Source: CAYRMV01 sp964425255 (GTDB taxonomy: Bacteria > Bacteroidota > Bacteroidia > Flavobacteriales_D > Crocinitomicaceae). From it: a stretch of 39,538 nucleotides of DNA. Position 1 is the first letter of the stretch. Each line of letters starts with the position of its first letter. Both the position numbers and the translations under genes were made by a program. Where the stretch lies: contig CAYRMV010000015.1 of the NCBI GenBank assembly GCA_964425255.1, forward strand, positions 1 to 39,538. The letters are read 5' to 3'. Below, piece after piece: positions 7,549 to 15,303 of the stretch. The notes beneath the pieces are model-generated. The model ran no database searches. It saw nothing but the letters and a program-made list of their open reading frames with translations, and was not told where the DNA came from.

Positions 7549-10500
7549 ATGAAAACAACGATGAAATACGTAGGATTCATGTTAGCACTCCTAACAGTAA
7601 GTAACTCGTACGCTTACTTGGATGTTAACGCGAAAAACAAGCCTGCAAAAGGCAATTCTACACAGAACCAAAGTTTTACGGGAAAGGCGAATTGTGCTCC
7701 GCCAAATGAGCGTTTAATTTTCCAATTCAACGATGTACGAGCTCAGTTGAATACAAATGGAGTATTGTTTTACGACAGAAATAACGGTGTTGCTGCATAC
7801 GAAGTGCCGAAAGCGGGAGCTTCAACAGCTTCAAGTGAGCGTTTGACTGCAATCTTCGCTGCATCTTTGTGGATGGGTGGTACTGACATCAACGGTCAGT
7901 TGAAGTTAGCTGCAATGACATTTGGTGAAGGAAATGATTTTTGGACTGGTCCATTAACAATCAATCCAAATACGGGTAATTACCCTTTACCTGCTGACGG
8001 ACCCGTTTCTGATGATGTTATCAAAGGTTTTGGTGATGCAAACATTACACCAGATCAGTGTTTTGCTTATGACAAATTCTTTACGATATCCAAGGCAGAA
8101 GTAATATCCTTTAGTATTTGGTGGGAGTGTAATAACTCTCCTGAAGTACCATGTGATCCTGCATCTATCCCTGTTATTAGTAATCAAACGATGCAGCGTA
8201 TCACTACTTGGCCAGCTCATGGTGATATGACCTTGAATCAAGATTATTATTTGGCTCCTTTCTATGATCGTAATGCAGATGGAAACTACAATCCTATGGA
8301 TGATGGTGACTATCCTTGGTACGACGATATCTTGGGAAGAGATGATGTTGAGTGTGGTTCTGATCGTCGTGTAACTTTATTTGGTGATGAAACACATTGG
8401 TGGGTTTTCAATGATAAAGGGAACATTCACACAGAATCGAATGGAGATCCAATTGGTATGGAGATTCGTGCACAAGCTTTTGCTTTTACGACCAACGATG
8501 AAGTAAACAGAATGACATTCTATAACTATGAAATGATTAACCGTGGAACTCAAACCTTGTATGACACCTATTTTGCTCAATATGTCGATGCAGATTTAGG
8601 TGGTGCTTTTGATGATTATGTAGGTTGTGACGTTACTCGTGGTTTGGGGTATGCTTTCAACGGAGATAATTTTGATGAACCATTTCAAGGTCGTGCTGGA
8701 TATGGTGCTAATCCTCCTGCAATTGGTGTCGATTTCTTCGAAGGTCCATATCAGGATGCTGATGGAAAAGACAATTATGGTCCACATACTGATCCGATTA
8801 CAGGCCAACCAGCAGTAATGAATGTTGCAGCTGCTTTAGCTGATGGAGGGATAGTTTATTCCGGTTTAGGAATTGGTTACAAAGATGGAATTGTTGATAA
8901 TGAGCGTTACGGGATGAAAGTATTTAATTACTACACTAACGGAGCTCAGTTTCCTCAAGCCGATCCATCCACTGCTGCTCAGTTCTACAACTACATGCAA
9001 GGTAAGTGGAGAACTGGTGAACCGATGTATTACGGTGGAACAGGTTTCCCAGGTGTGGCACCAACAATTATCGAAACTACTTATGCGTTCCCAGATGATT
9101 CAGATACATTGAATTGGGGTACTCGCGGTATTGATCCAGGACTAGGTCCTTGGTCAGAAGCGACAAATAATAATCCACCAAATGACCGTCGTTTTGTTCA
9201 GTCTGCTGGTCCATTTACACTTCGTCCAGGTGCTGTCAACAACATTACGGTTGGTATCGTTTATGCTAGAGGTGCTGAAGGTGATTTATTCTCTTCCGTA
9301 CGCGCTTTGAAACGTGCTGATACGAAAGCACAAGCTTTGTTTGACAACTGTTTCCGTATCTTAGATCCTCCCAACGCTCCACTTTTGAAAATTCAAGAGT
9401 TGAAAAATGAGTTGATCTTAATGTTGGACAATCCTGCGAACTCGAACAATGCAGATGAAGATTACATCGAAGAAGATAAAATCAATATTCAAGATCCAGG
9501 AAATGGAACTGTATATGATAAAAACTACCGTTTTGAAGGGTATCAAATTTTCCAAATGGTAAACAGTTCTGCATCTGTTTCGGATATTGGTGATGCGGAT
9601 AAAGCACGTTTGGTAGCACAATGTGACATCAAAAATGGTATTTCTCGTTTGATTAATTTTGAATTTGATGAGGCATTAGGTTTCTCCATTCCTGTTGAAA
9701 AAGTGAACGGTTCAAATACTGGTATTCGTCATACATTCCGTGTAACGGAAGATTTATTTGCTCAAGGGGAACGTACATTGGTAAATCATAAGTCTTATTA
9801 TTACATTGCTTTGGCTTATGCACACAATGAGTTCAAGAAGTATGATCCAAATGATCCAAATCAATTAGATGGTCAAAAAATGCCATACATTGCTTCTCGT
9901 ATCAATGCGGACGGTTCAACAATCAAGCCGGTAGAAGGTATTCCACACATTACTTCACCTGAAGCAGGAGGTACAAATCAACAAGCTTCTTATGGAACAA
10001 CACCACGTATCACTCGTTTGGATGGTATTGGTAACGGTAACCGTTCATTGGAATTTACTTCTGCAACATTGAATACGATATTAACAAATGGTAAAATCAA
10101 TGAAGCTACATACGAGTATGGTCAAGGTCCATTAAATATCAAAGTAGTTGATCCATTAAACTTGAAAGGTGGTTACTATGTATGTAAGTTTAAAGATTAT
10201 ACTTTACCTGCAAACCCAAGTGCTTCAGTGAATTATTACTCTACAGATACCGCTTCTTGGGTGATTTATCGCTATGATAAAAAAGATGGAACACTTCAAG
10301 ATTCAGTTGAATCAAAAAGAACAATTGCAAATCAAAATGAGCAAATTATTCCAGATTGGGGAGTATCAGTTGAAATTACTCAAAACAAATATTACCTCCC
10401 TGGGGAAACAAATGATCCTCCAGTGATTATTGAATATACACGTTACACAGATCCAATTGAGTCTTCAATCACGTTTGCAGATTCTTCTAAACGTTGGTTG

Positions 10501-11772
10501 TCTTTTGTAACAGATAATGATGCATTCTTCCCAACAAACTGGATCTTGTCTGGTACGTATGATCCTGCTGCTGATACAGTTGGTTATAATCCAGATTATG
10601 TAAATCCTGGAAGATATAAAGATGAGATTGGTCGAGATGATGCACAGAATTATGAAAAAATAATAGGTGGAGGAGTAGCACCACATTGTTTGGTGAACTA
10701 CCGTACAAATTTCCTTCCATTAGTTTATCCATCTGGTACAGGAGGTTTAACAAATGGTGCTGTAAATGGTCTACGTCGTTTTGCTAGTATTTCTCGTTTA
10801 CCAAGTGTAAATATCGTGTTGACAAGTGATAAATCTAAATGGACACGTTGTGCTGTTATTGAATTAGGACGCGAGGCAAACTTAAACATTGGAAATGCAC
10901 GTGCTGGTGGACTTAGAAAAAGTGCAAGTAAAGATATCAATGGTAATGACATTGCTGGAAGTACCGGAATGAGCTGGTTCCCTGGGTATGCGGTTGATAT
11001 GGAAACAGGTGTTCGTTTACACATGGCATTTGGAGAGAATTCTTTCTTAGGTGCTGATGGTGGTAGCGACATGATTTGGAATCCTTCATCACGTATGTTT
11101 GATAATACAGGAAATCCAGTATTTGGAGGACAACAGCCTATTTATGTATTTGGATACAATGTACAAGGATTAGGTTGTCCTGAATATGATGGAACGAATA
11201 ACTGGGTTTACGATAAGTTAGCTGAAAACAACACAGCAGGTTATACAGCAGCATATACAAGCATGATGTGGGTAGCCAATACTATGTTGGCTGAAGGTCA
11301 GAAAGTGAATGCGACTGATGTTACGATGAAAATTCGAGTAAACAAAGAATACTCTGAGTACTTAGCAACTGGAATAAATGGAGGTCGTCCAATGTACAGT
11401 TGGTCAATGGATGACATCATGACTGTAACAGGAAGTAAAGATGCATTGGCGGAAGCTTTAGACTTAATCAATGTTGTTCCAAACCCATACTATGCATTCT
11501 CTGAGTACGAAAGAAGTAGAATTGATACACGTGTTAAAATCACTAATTTACCAGATCAGTGTACGGTAAAGATTTACAACATGAATGGTAAATTGATTCG
11601 TACATTCAAGAAAGATAACCCTGTGACATCAATTGATTGGGATTTGAAAAACCAAGTAGGTATTCCTATTGCTAGTGGAGTTTATTTAATCCACGTGGAA
11701 GTTCCAGGTGTTGGCGAGAAAATTGTCAAATTCTTCGGTGGAATTCGTCAAGTCGATCTTGAAAATATCTAA
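7549..11772 (+). CDS. Large secreted protein with T9SS-like C-terminal sorting domain
   Basis: 1407 aa from the ATG at 7549. The frame extends to a GTG at 7510, but that lies inside the preceding gene and before the signal peptide MKTTMKYVGFMLALLTVSNSYA. The body is rich in Tyr, Asn, Asp and Gly and carries an EF-hand-like acidic loop, DRNADGNYNPMDDGD (about 240-254). I recognise no catalytic domain. The last 95 or so residues (VVPNPYYAFSEYER, VKITNLPDQCTVKIYNMNGK, IDWDLKNQVGIPIASGVYLI, VGEKIVKFFGG) resemble a FlgD-like/T9SS type A sorting domain that directs export across the outer membrane. Unlike the typical domain it runs about 12 residues beyond the usual KIVKF end. The flanking TonB receptor and PorV-like gene suggest a dedicated export or anchoring partnership. 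Confidence 0.82.
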   Translation: MKTTMKYVGFMLALLTVSNSYAYLDVNAKNKPAKGNSTQNQSFTGKANCAPPNERLIFQFNDVRAQLNTNGVLFYDRNNGVAAYEVPKAGASTASSERLTAIFAASLWMGGTDINGQLKLAAMTFGEGNDFWTGPLTINPNTGNYPLPADGPVSDDVIKGFGDANITPDQCFAYDKFFTISKAEVISFSIWWECNNSPEVPCDPASIPVISNQTMQRITTWPAHGDMTLNQDYYLAPFYDRNADGNYNPMDDGDYPWYDDILGRDDVECGSDRRVTLFGDETHWWVFNDKGNIHTESNGDPIGMEIRAQAFAFTTNDEVNRMTFYNYEMINRGTQTLYDTYFAQYVDADLGGAFDDYVGCDVTRGLGYAFNGDNFDEPFQGRAGYGANPPAIGVDFFEGPYQDADGKDNYGPHTDPITGQPAVMNVAAALADGGIVYSGLGIGYKDGIVDNERYGMKVFNYYTNGAQFPQADPSTAAQFYNYMQGKWRTGEPMYYGGTGFPGVAPTIIETTYAFPDDSDTLNWGTRGIDPGLGPWSEATNNNPPNDRRFVQSAGPFTLRPGAVNNITVGIVYARGAEGDLFSSVRALKRADTKAQALFDNCFRILDPPNAPLLKIQELKNELILMLDNPANSNNADEDYIEEDKINIQDPGNGTVYDKNYRFEGYQIFQMVNSSASVSDIGDADKARLVAQCDIKNGISRLINFEFDEALGFSIPVEKVNGSNTGIRHTFRVTEDLFAQGERTLVNHKSYYYIALAYAHNEFKKYDPNDPNQLDGQKMPYIASRINADGSTIKPVEGIPHITSPEAGGTNQQASYGTTPRITRLDGIGNGNRSLEFTSATLNTILTNGKINEATYEYGQGPLNIKVVDPLNLKGGYYVCKFKDYTLPANPSASVNYYSTDTASWVIYRYDKKDGTLQDSVESKRTIANQNEQIIPDWGVSVEITQNKYYLPGETNDPPVIIEYTRYTDPIESSITFADSSKRWLSFVTDNDAFFPTNWILSGTYDPAADTVGYNPDYVNPGRYKDEIGRDDAQNYEKIIGGGVAPHCLVNYRTNFLPLVYPSGTGGLTNGAVNGLRRFASISRLPSVNIVLTSDKSKWTRCAVIELGREANLNIGNARAGGLRKSASKDINGNDIAGSTGMSWFPGYAVDMETGVRLHMAFGENSFLGADGGSDMIWNPSSRMFDNTGNPVFGGQQPIYVFGYNVQGLGCPEYDGTNNWVYDKLAENNTAGYTAAYTSMMWVANTMLAEGQKVNATDVTMKIRVNKEYSEYLATGINGGRPMYSWSMDDIMTVTGSKDALAEALDLINVVPNPYYAFSEYERSRIDTRVKITNLPDQCTVKIYNMNGKLIRTFKKDNPVTSIDWDLKNQVGIPIASGVYLIHVEVPGVGEKIVKFFGGIRQVDLENI

Positions 11773-11801
11773 AAAGTGATTTAACTTGAAATTAGGTTAG
11801 A

Positions 11802-12866
11802 ATGAAAAAGTTTAAAAATATCATTAAGAATACAGTAATCATTGGAGCAGCAATTGCTTGCTCCAATGCATTTGCTGGAAACGAAGATCGTGTAGGTTCT
11901 GCTGGTGCAAGTCAATTGATGATTAATCCTTGGGCGCGTTCAACTGGTTTTGCAGATGCTGGTTATGCATCTACAAGAGGTCTTGAAGCAACGTTTATGA
12001 ATATTGCAGGTTTAGCATACACTGATAAAACTCAGATTAAGTTCAATTACACGAACTGGTTAGGAAATGCTGGAATTGGGTTTACTTCAGCAGGTATTGC
12101 TCAACGCATTTCTGATTCCGATGTATTAGCGGTAAGTATTCAAGCGATGAGTTTTGGAGACATTATGGTTACAACAGAAGATATTCCAGAGGGAGGTATT
12201 GGGGTATTTACTCCACGTTTAAATGTATTTAACATTGGATACGGACGTACTTTCTCCAATTCTATTACGGGGGGAATTAATTTTAAGGTTGTTTCAGAAA
12301 GTATTGCAAACTTACGTGCTTCTGGTATTGCAATTGATGCAGGTATTCAATACGTAACTGGTGAACAAGATCAAGTTAAGTTTGGAATTACCTTGAAAAA
12401 TGTTGGTCCAACGATGAAGTATAACGGTGATGGTTTTGCAACTCAAGTTCAATACGTCGAAACAGGCGGGACAGCTACAAACGAGCAACGTTCACAAGCA
12501 TTTGAATTACCTTCTATGCTTGGAATAGGTGGTTCTTACGATTTCATCTTCGATGAAAAGAGTAAGTTGACAGCTATGTTAGGATTTACGGCAAATTCTT
12601 TTTCTAATGATCAATATCGTTTGGGATTGGATTATAGTATGACTACTGAAAAAGCAGCTTTCCACGTTCGTGGTGGATATGTTTATGAGAAAAATATCTT
12701 CAGCCAAGAAAATCGTACAAATGCATTGACTGGTCCAACTGCTGGTTTTTCTGTAGATGCATTGGTAGGAAAAAACAAAACAGCACTTGGAGTTGAGTAT
12801 GCTGCACGTTTGTCAACACCTTTTGGAGTTATTCATACATTTGGAGCAACAATTAATTTGAAATAA
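11802..12866 (+). CDS. PorV/PorQ-family outer membrane beta-barrel protein
   Basis: 354 aa. The signal peptide is MKKFKNIIKNTVIIGAAIACSNAFA, followed by the characteristic N-terminal segment RVGSAGASQLMINPWARSTG, GYASTRGLEATFMNIAGLA. The remainder has alternating beta-strand character (SISFGD-like turns, GYGRTFSNSITGGINFKVVS, FGITLKNVGPTMKY) up to the barrel end FGVIHTFGATINLK. PorV family proteins are FadL-like barrels that pick up T9SS cargo at the translocon through the cargo's C-terminal domain. A paralogue placed 29 bp behind a gene with such a domain suggests a cargo-specific shuttle or anchor. That role is inference; the core-system PorV gene would be expected elsewhere in the genome. 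Confidence 0.78.
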   Translation: MKKFKNIIKNTVIIGAAIACSNAFAGNEDRVGSAGASQLMINPWARSTGFADAGYASTRGLEATFMNIAGLAYTDKTQIKFNYTNWLGNAGIGFTSAGIAQRISDSDVLAVSIQAMSFGDIMVTTEDIPEGGIGVFTPRLNVFNIGYGRTFSNSITGGINFKVVSESIANLRASGIAIDAGIQYVTGEQDQVKFGITLKNVGPTMKYNGDGFATQVQYVETGGTATNEQRSQAFELPSMLGIGGSYDFIFDEKSKLTAMLGFTANSFSNDQYRLGLDYSMTTEKAAFHVRGGYVYEKNIFSQENRTNALTGPTAGFSVDALVGKNKTALGVEYAARLSTPFGVIHTFGATINLK

Positions 12867-12886
12867 AATTATTTTTTATAAATTTG
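12858..12886 (+). promoter_or_regulatory. Promoter for greA overlapping the end of the PorV-like gene
   Basis: TTG at 12858-12860, an 18-bp spacer and TAAATTTG at 12879-12886 match the Bacteroidota consensus. The predicted start near 12892 falls at the left arm of the hairpin at 12890-12919, so most of that hairpin would lie in the greA leader. Confidence 0.55.
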
Positions 12887-12889
12887 TTG

Positions 12890-12923
12890 AACAAGAGAGT
12901 CCTAGTTGGCTCTCTTGTTTTTT
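12890..12923 (+). terminator. Rho-independent terminator or leader attenuator before greA
   Basis: AACAAGAGAG (12890-12899) pairs perfectly with CTCTCTTGTT (12910-12919), followed by a T-run. It ends the upstream trio transcript, whose stop codon is 24 bp before. Given the promoter just upstream, it may also terminate transcripts heading for greA. Confidence 0.8.
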
Positions 12924-12942
12924 GTTATAAAACCATATCGTT

Positions 12943-13416
12943 ATGTCACAAGTTACTTATTATACGGAAGAAGGATTGAAAAAATTGAAGGATGAACTTC
13001 ATGATATGAAGACAGTACAACGTCCTTCCATTTCAGATCAGATTGCTGAAGCTAGAGATAAAGGAGATTTATCTGAAAATGCAGAATATGATGCTGCCAA
13101 AGAAGCTCAAGGCTTACTTGAAATGAAAATTGCAAAATTAGAAGCTGTCATTGCGAATGCACGGATCATTGATGAATCGATGGTTGATGCTTCAAAAGTA
13201 TTTATCTTGTCTACTGTTCGTATTAAAAATACGGCTAATAACATGGAGATGGAATATACACTTGTAGCGGAAAATGAAGCTGATTTGAAAGCTAAGAAAA
13301 TTTCAATAGATTCTCCTATTGGTAAAGGTTTATTAGGTAAACAAGTGGGAGACATTGCTGATGTTCAAACTCCCAACGGTATTATCAAATTTGAAATCCT
13401 TGAAATTAAGCGCTAA
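12943..13416 (+). CDS. greA: Transcription elongation factor GreA
   Basis: 157 aa, the usual GreA length. The N-terminal coiled-coil domain carries the tip motif DKGDLSENAEYDAAKEAQ with acidic Asp42 and Glu45, which enter the RNA polymerase secondary channel and stimulate cleavage of backtracked RNA. The C-terminal FKBP-like domain ends SPIGKGLLGKQVGDIADV and GIIKFEILEIKR. The stop codon overlaps the next ATG by one base (TAATG), so the HIT gene is translationally coupled. The leader contains a hairpin with T-run downstream of a consensus promoter. Confidence 0.97.
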   Translation: MSQVTYYTEEGLKKLKDELHDMKTVQRPSISDQIAEARDKGDLSENAEYDAAKEAQGLLEMKIAKLEAVIANARIIDESMVDASKVFILSTVRIKNTANNMEMEYTLVAENEADLKAKKISIDSPIGKGLLGKQVGDIADVQTPNGIIKFEILEIKR

Positions 13417-13805
13417 TGGCTACGATTTTTTCAAAAATAATAGCAGGTGAAATACCTTGTCATAAAGTTGCGGAAAACGATGATTTCTTAGCTTTTTTAG
13501 ATATCCTACCACTTCGTAAGGGCCATGTTCTGGTAATCCCAAAAGTGGAGATTGATTATATTTTTGATTTAGAAGATGAACATTTAGCTAAGATGATGTC
13601 TTTTTCTAAGGAAGTTGCTAGAAAAATCAAAGCAGTTTTTCCTTGTCGAAAAGTAGGTGTTACCGTGATAGGTTTGGAAGTTCCTCATGCTCACATACAT
13701 CTGATTCCAATTAATGGTGTAGCAGATATGAATTTTGCTCAAGAAAAATTACAGTTATCAACCGAAGAGTTAAGTGAAATTGCATTGAACTTGCAAAAGG
13801 CATAA
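13416..13805 (+). CDS. HIT family nucleotide-binding hydrolase
   Basis: 129 aa, a cytosolic histidine-triad protein related to HinT. It opens FSKIIAGEIPCHKVAENDDF, the common start of bacterial HIT proteins, followed by PLRKGHVLVIPK. The triad motif HAHIHLI lies at residues 91-97 (His91, His93, His95), so the catalytic histidine is intact. Family members hydrolyse purine nucleoside phosphoramidates or AMP conjugates; the natural substrate here is unknown. It overlaps the greA stop by one base and is co-transcribed with it. A strong bidirectional terminator follows. Confidence 0.94.
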   Translation: MATIFSKIIAGEIPCHKVAENDDFLAFLDILPLRKGHVLVIPKVEIDYIFDLEDEHLAKMMSFSKEVARKIKAVFPCRKVGVTVIGLEVPHAHIHLIPINGVADMNFAQEKLQLSTEELSEIALNLQKA

Positions 13806-13856
13806 AACACTGAGTCAATGTTCAGCTTTTTATGAGCTTTGAATTATGTTATTAAC

Positions 13857-13888
13857 AAAAAAAGCGAGGTTAATCCCTCGCTTTTTTT
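13857..13888. terminator. Bidirectional terminator between the HIT gene and the acyltransferase gene
   Basis: A-run plus AGCGAGG (13863-13869), loop TTAATC, then CCTCGCT and seven Ts (13876-13888). The stem has oligo-T on both strands, serving the convergent genes on either side. The minus-strand gene's stop codon (13870-13872) lies in the loop. Confidence 0.9.
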
Positions 13889-15273
13889 AGTACTTTACTT
13901 TTGAACCATGCAATGTATCCGCCGTGTCCTTGGATATAAATAATAATTCTTGTTTGAAGATACATCAATATAAACATGATGACAATACAAACCAAAGTAA
14001 CCGGAACACTGAAACGGGTTTGGTAACCGATAATTGGTTTTACTATTTGATAAATGATTATTAAGTGACCAACATAAAGCCATAATGTATTGCGACTCAT
14101 TTGTTTCATGAATTTGGGTAAATCCTTCACTACCAAACTTAAAAATGCCATAAATGAACCAACAGACAATACGATTCCAAATCGATGATAAATTAAGTTT
14201 GGACTATCGTGCCAAAAGTAACTTTTACCATAATAATACACTTCAAACCAATCACCTAATTTGGATAAGGTAAGAAATCCGATTCCAAGCAAAGCAAGTT
14301 TGAATCCAATTACTTTTTCGAAGTTGTCTTTTTTGATTTCGTAACTTAACCAAATCCCAAGTAAAGCTCCAGCAAAGATATAAGCTAACCAAGGTGTTAA
14401 TGGAAACATAGACTTAGTTCCAAAATCATTTAAATAGGGAGCTACAAATATGGGTAATTCGGATAAATCAACATTATGTAGAAGCGGGTACAATGAAACA
14501 ATTACTAGTATCAATAGAAAGTAAATCAATGACATTAACCACCTGATATGTCTTGTAATGAAATACACAAACATGATTGTAAGAAGTCCAATTGCAATAA
14601 TATGCAATACATCAACACGAAGTGCTCGTTGTTTTTCTTCGATGGTCAATAGATTAGAAATAATTAAAAAAGGGATACTGATAATGAAACCATAGAAAAA
14701 GGAGGAAAACAATCGTTTCTTGCGTTCTTCTTGTTGGAAAAATTCTTTGTTAAAGAGTTTATCGCGACCTAAAGTATGTTTCAATGCACCTTCTCTAAAT
14801 AACCTTTTCAGCAATCCAACACGAGCTTGTTCTCGCTCCATGGTCAAAGACTTGTAGACATACAATGCGCCCGAAATCCAAAGAATGGTAAAAAGTGTTT
14901 CACCAATTCCAACTCGAAGAAATTGATCTATCCCTTCTTTGGTGAATATTTTCCAGAATACATATATCGGGAAATTTAACATGTAACCCCAAAATAATAA
15001 AGTCACAATTCGTTGTGAACCTGCTTTTATTCGTGGATTTGATCCATCCGGTTTTTCTTGTGACAACATTAAGAAAGTAAATACAGCACCCGAAACCATC
15101 ATGAAAAATGGTGCGGTGTATCCTCGTAAACTCGTCCAAATTTTGATACCTGTACTGCTTCCATCACGTATGGATAAATCAAGAAAATCATAGGTTGTAT
15201 GACCTTGAATCATCATAAACAATGCAAGTACGCGCATCAAGTCTAAGAATAATATGCGTTTTGGTTTTTCCAT
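13870..15273 (-). CDS. Polytopic membrane acyltransferase-like protein (DUF1624/HGSNAT-like)
   Basis: 467 aa with roughly ten hydrophobic spans. The N-terminus KRILFLDLMRVLALFMMIQG, then HTTYDF, matches the LDxxRxxA...H pattern of the DUF1624/acyltransferase-3 membrane families, with a conserved His at residue 25 near the end of the first span. Relatives move acetyl or acyl groups from cytoplasmic CoA to glycans or lipids across the membrane. A charged cytoplasmic stretch (about 150-205, rich in Arg, Lys and Glu) separates two membrane blocks. It follows the PorE-like gene by 30 bp on the same strand and is probably the last gene of that operon. The substrate is unknown; the family call is moderate. 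Confidence 0.7.
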   Translation of the reverse strand: MEKPKRILFLDLMRVLALFMMIQGHTTYDFLDLSIRDGSSTGIKIWTSLRGYTAPFFMMVSGAVFTFLMLSQEKPDGSNPRIKAGSQRIVTLLFWGYMLNFPIYVFWKIFTKEGIDQFLRVGIGETLFTILWISGALYVYKSLTMEREQARVGLLKRLFREGALKHTLGRDKLFNKEFFQQEERKKRLFSSFFYGFIISIPFLIISNLLTIEEKQRALRVDVLHIIAIGLLTIMFVYFITRHIRWLMSLIYFLLILVIVSLYPLLHNVDLSELPIFVAPYLNDFGTKSMFPLTPWLAYIFAGALLGIWLSYEIKKDNFEKVIGFKLALLGIGFLTLSKLGDWFEVYYYGKSYFWHDSPNLIYHRFGIVLSVGSFMAFLSLVVKDLPKFMKQMSRNTLWLYVGHLIIIYQIVKPIIGYQTRFSVPVTLVCIVIMFILMYLQTRIIIYIQGHGGYIAWFKSKVLKKARD

Positions 15274-15303
15274 GGGGTCAAAAATAGTGGAAAAAATGAC
15301 TGA

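Noticed and set aside
10725..11072. 115-codon minus-strand open frame inside the large cargo gene
   Set aside because: It lies fully opposite a long gene with clear coding character; the predicted peptide is rich in Pro, Leu and Ser and has no recognisable features.
13107..13355. Minus-strand open frame opposite greA
   Set aside because: greA is unambiguous on the other strand; the antisense frame shows no independent start signals.
15279..15286. TATTTTTG on the minus strand as a promoter for the membrane acyltransferase gene
   Set aside because: It fits TAnnTTTG but lacks any TTG at -33 and lies only five bases from the ATG; transcription from the upstream operon explains the gene better.
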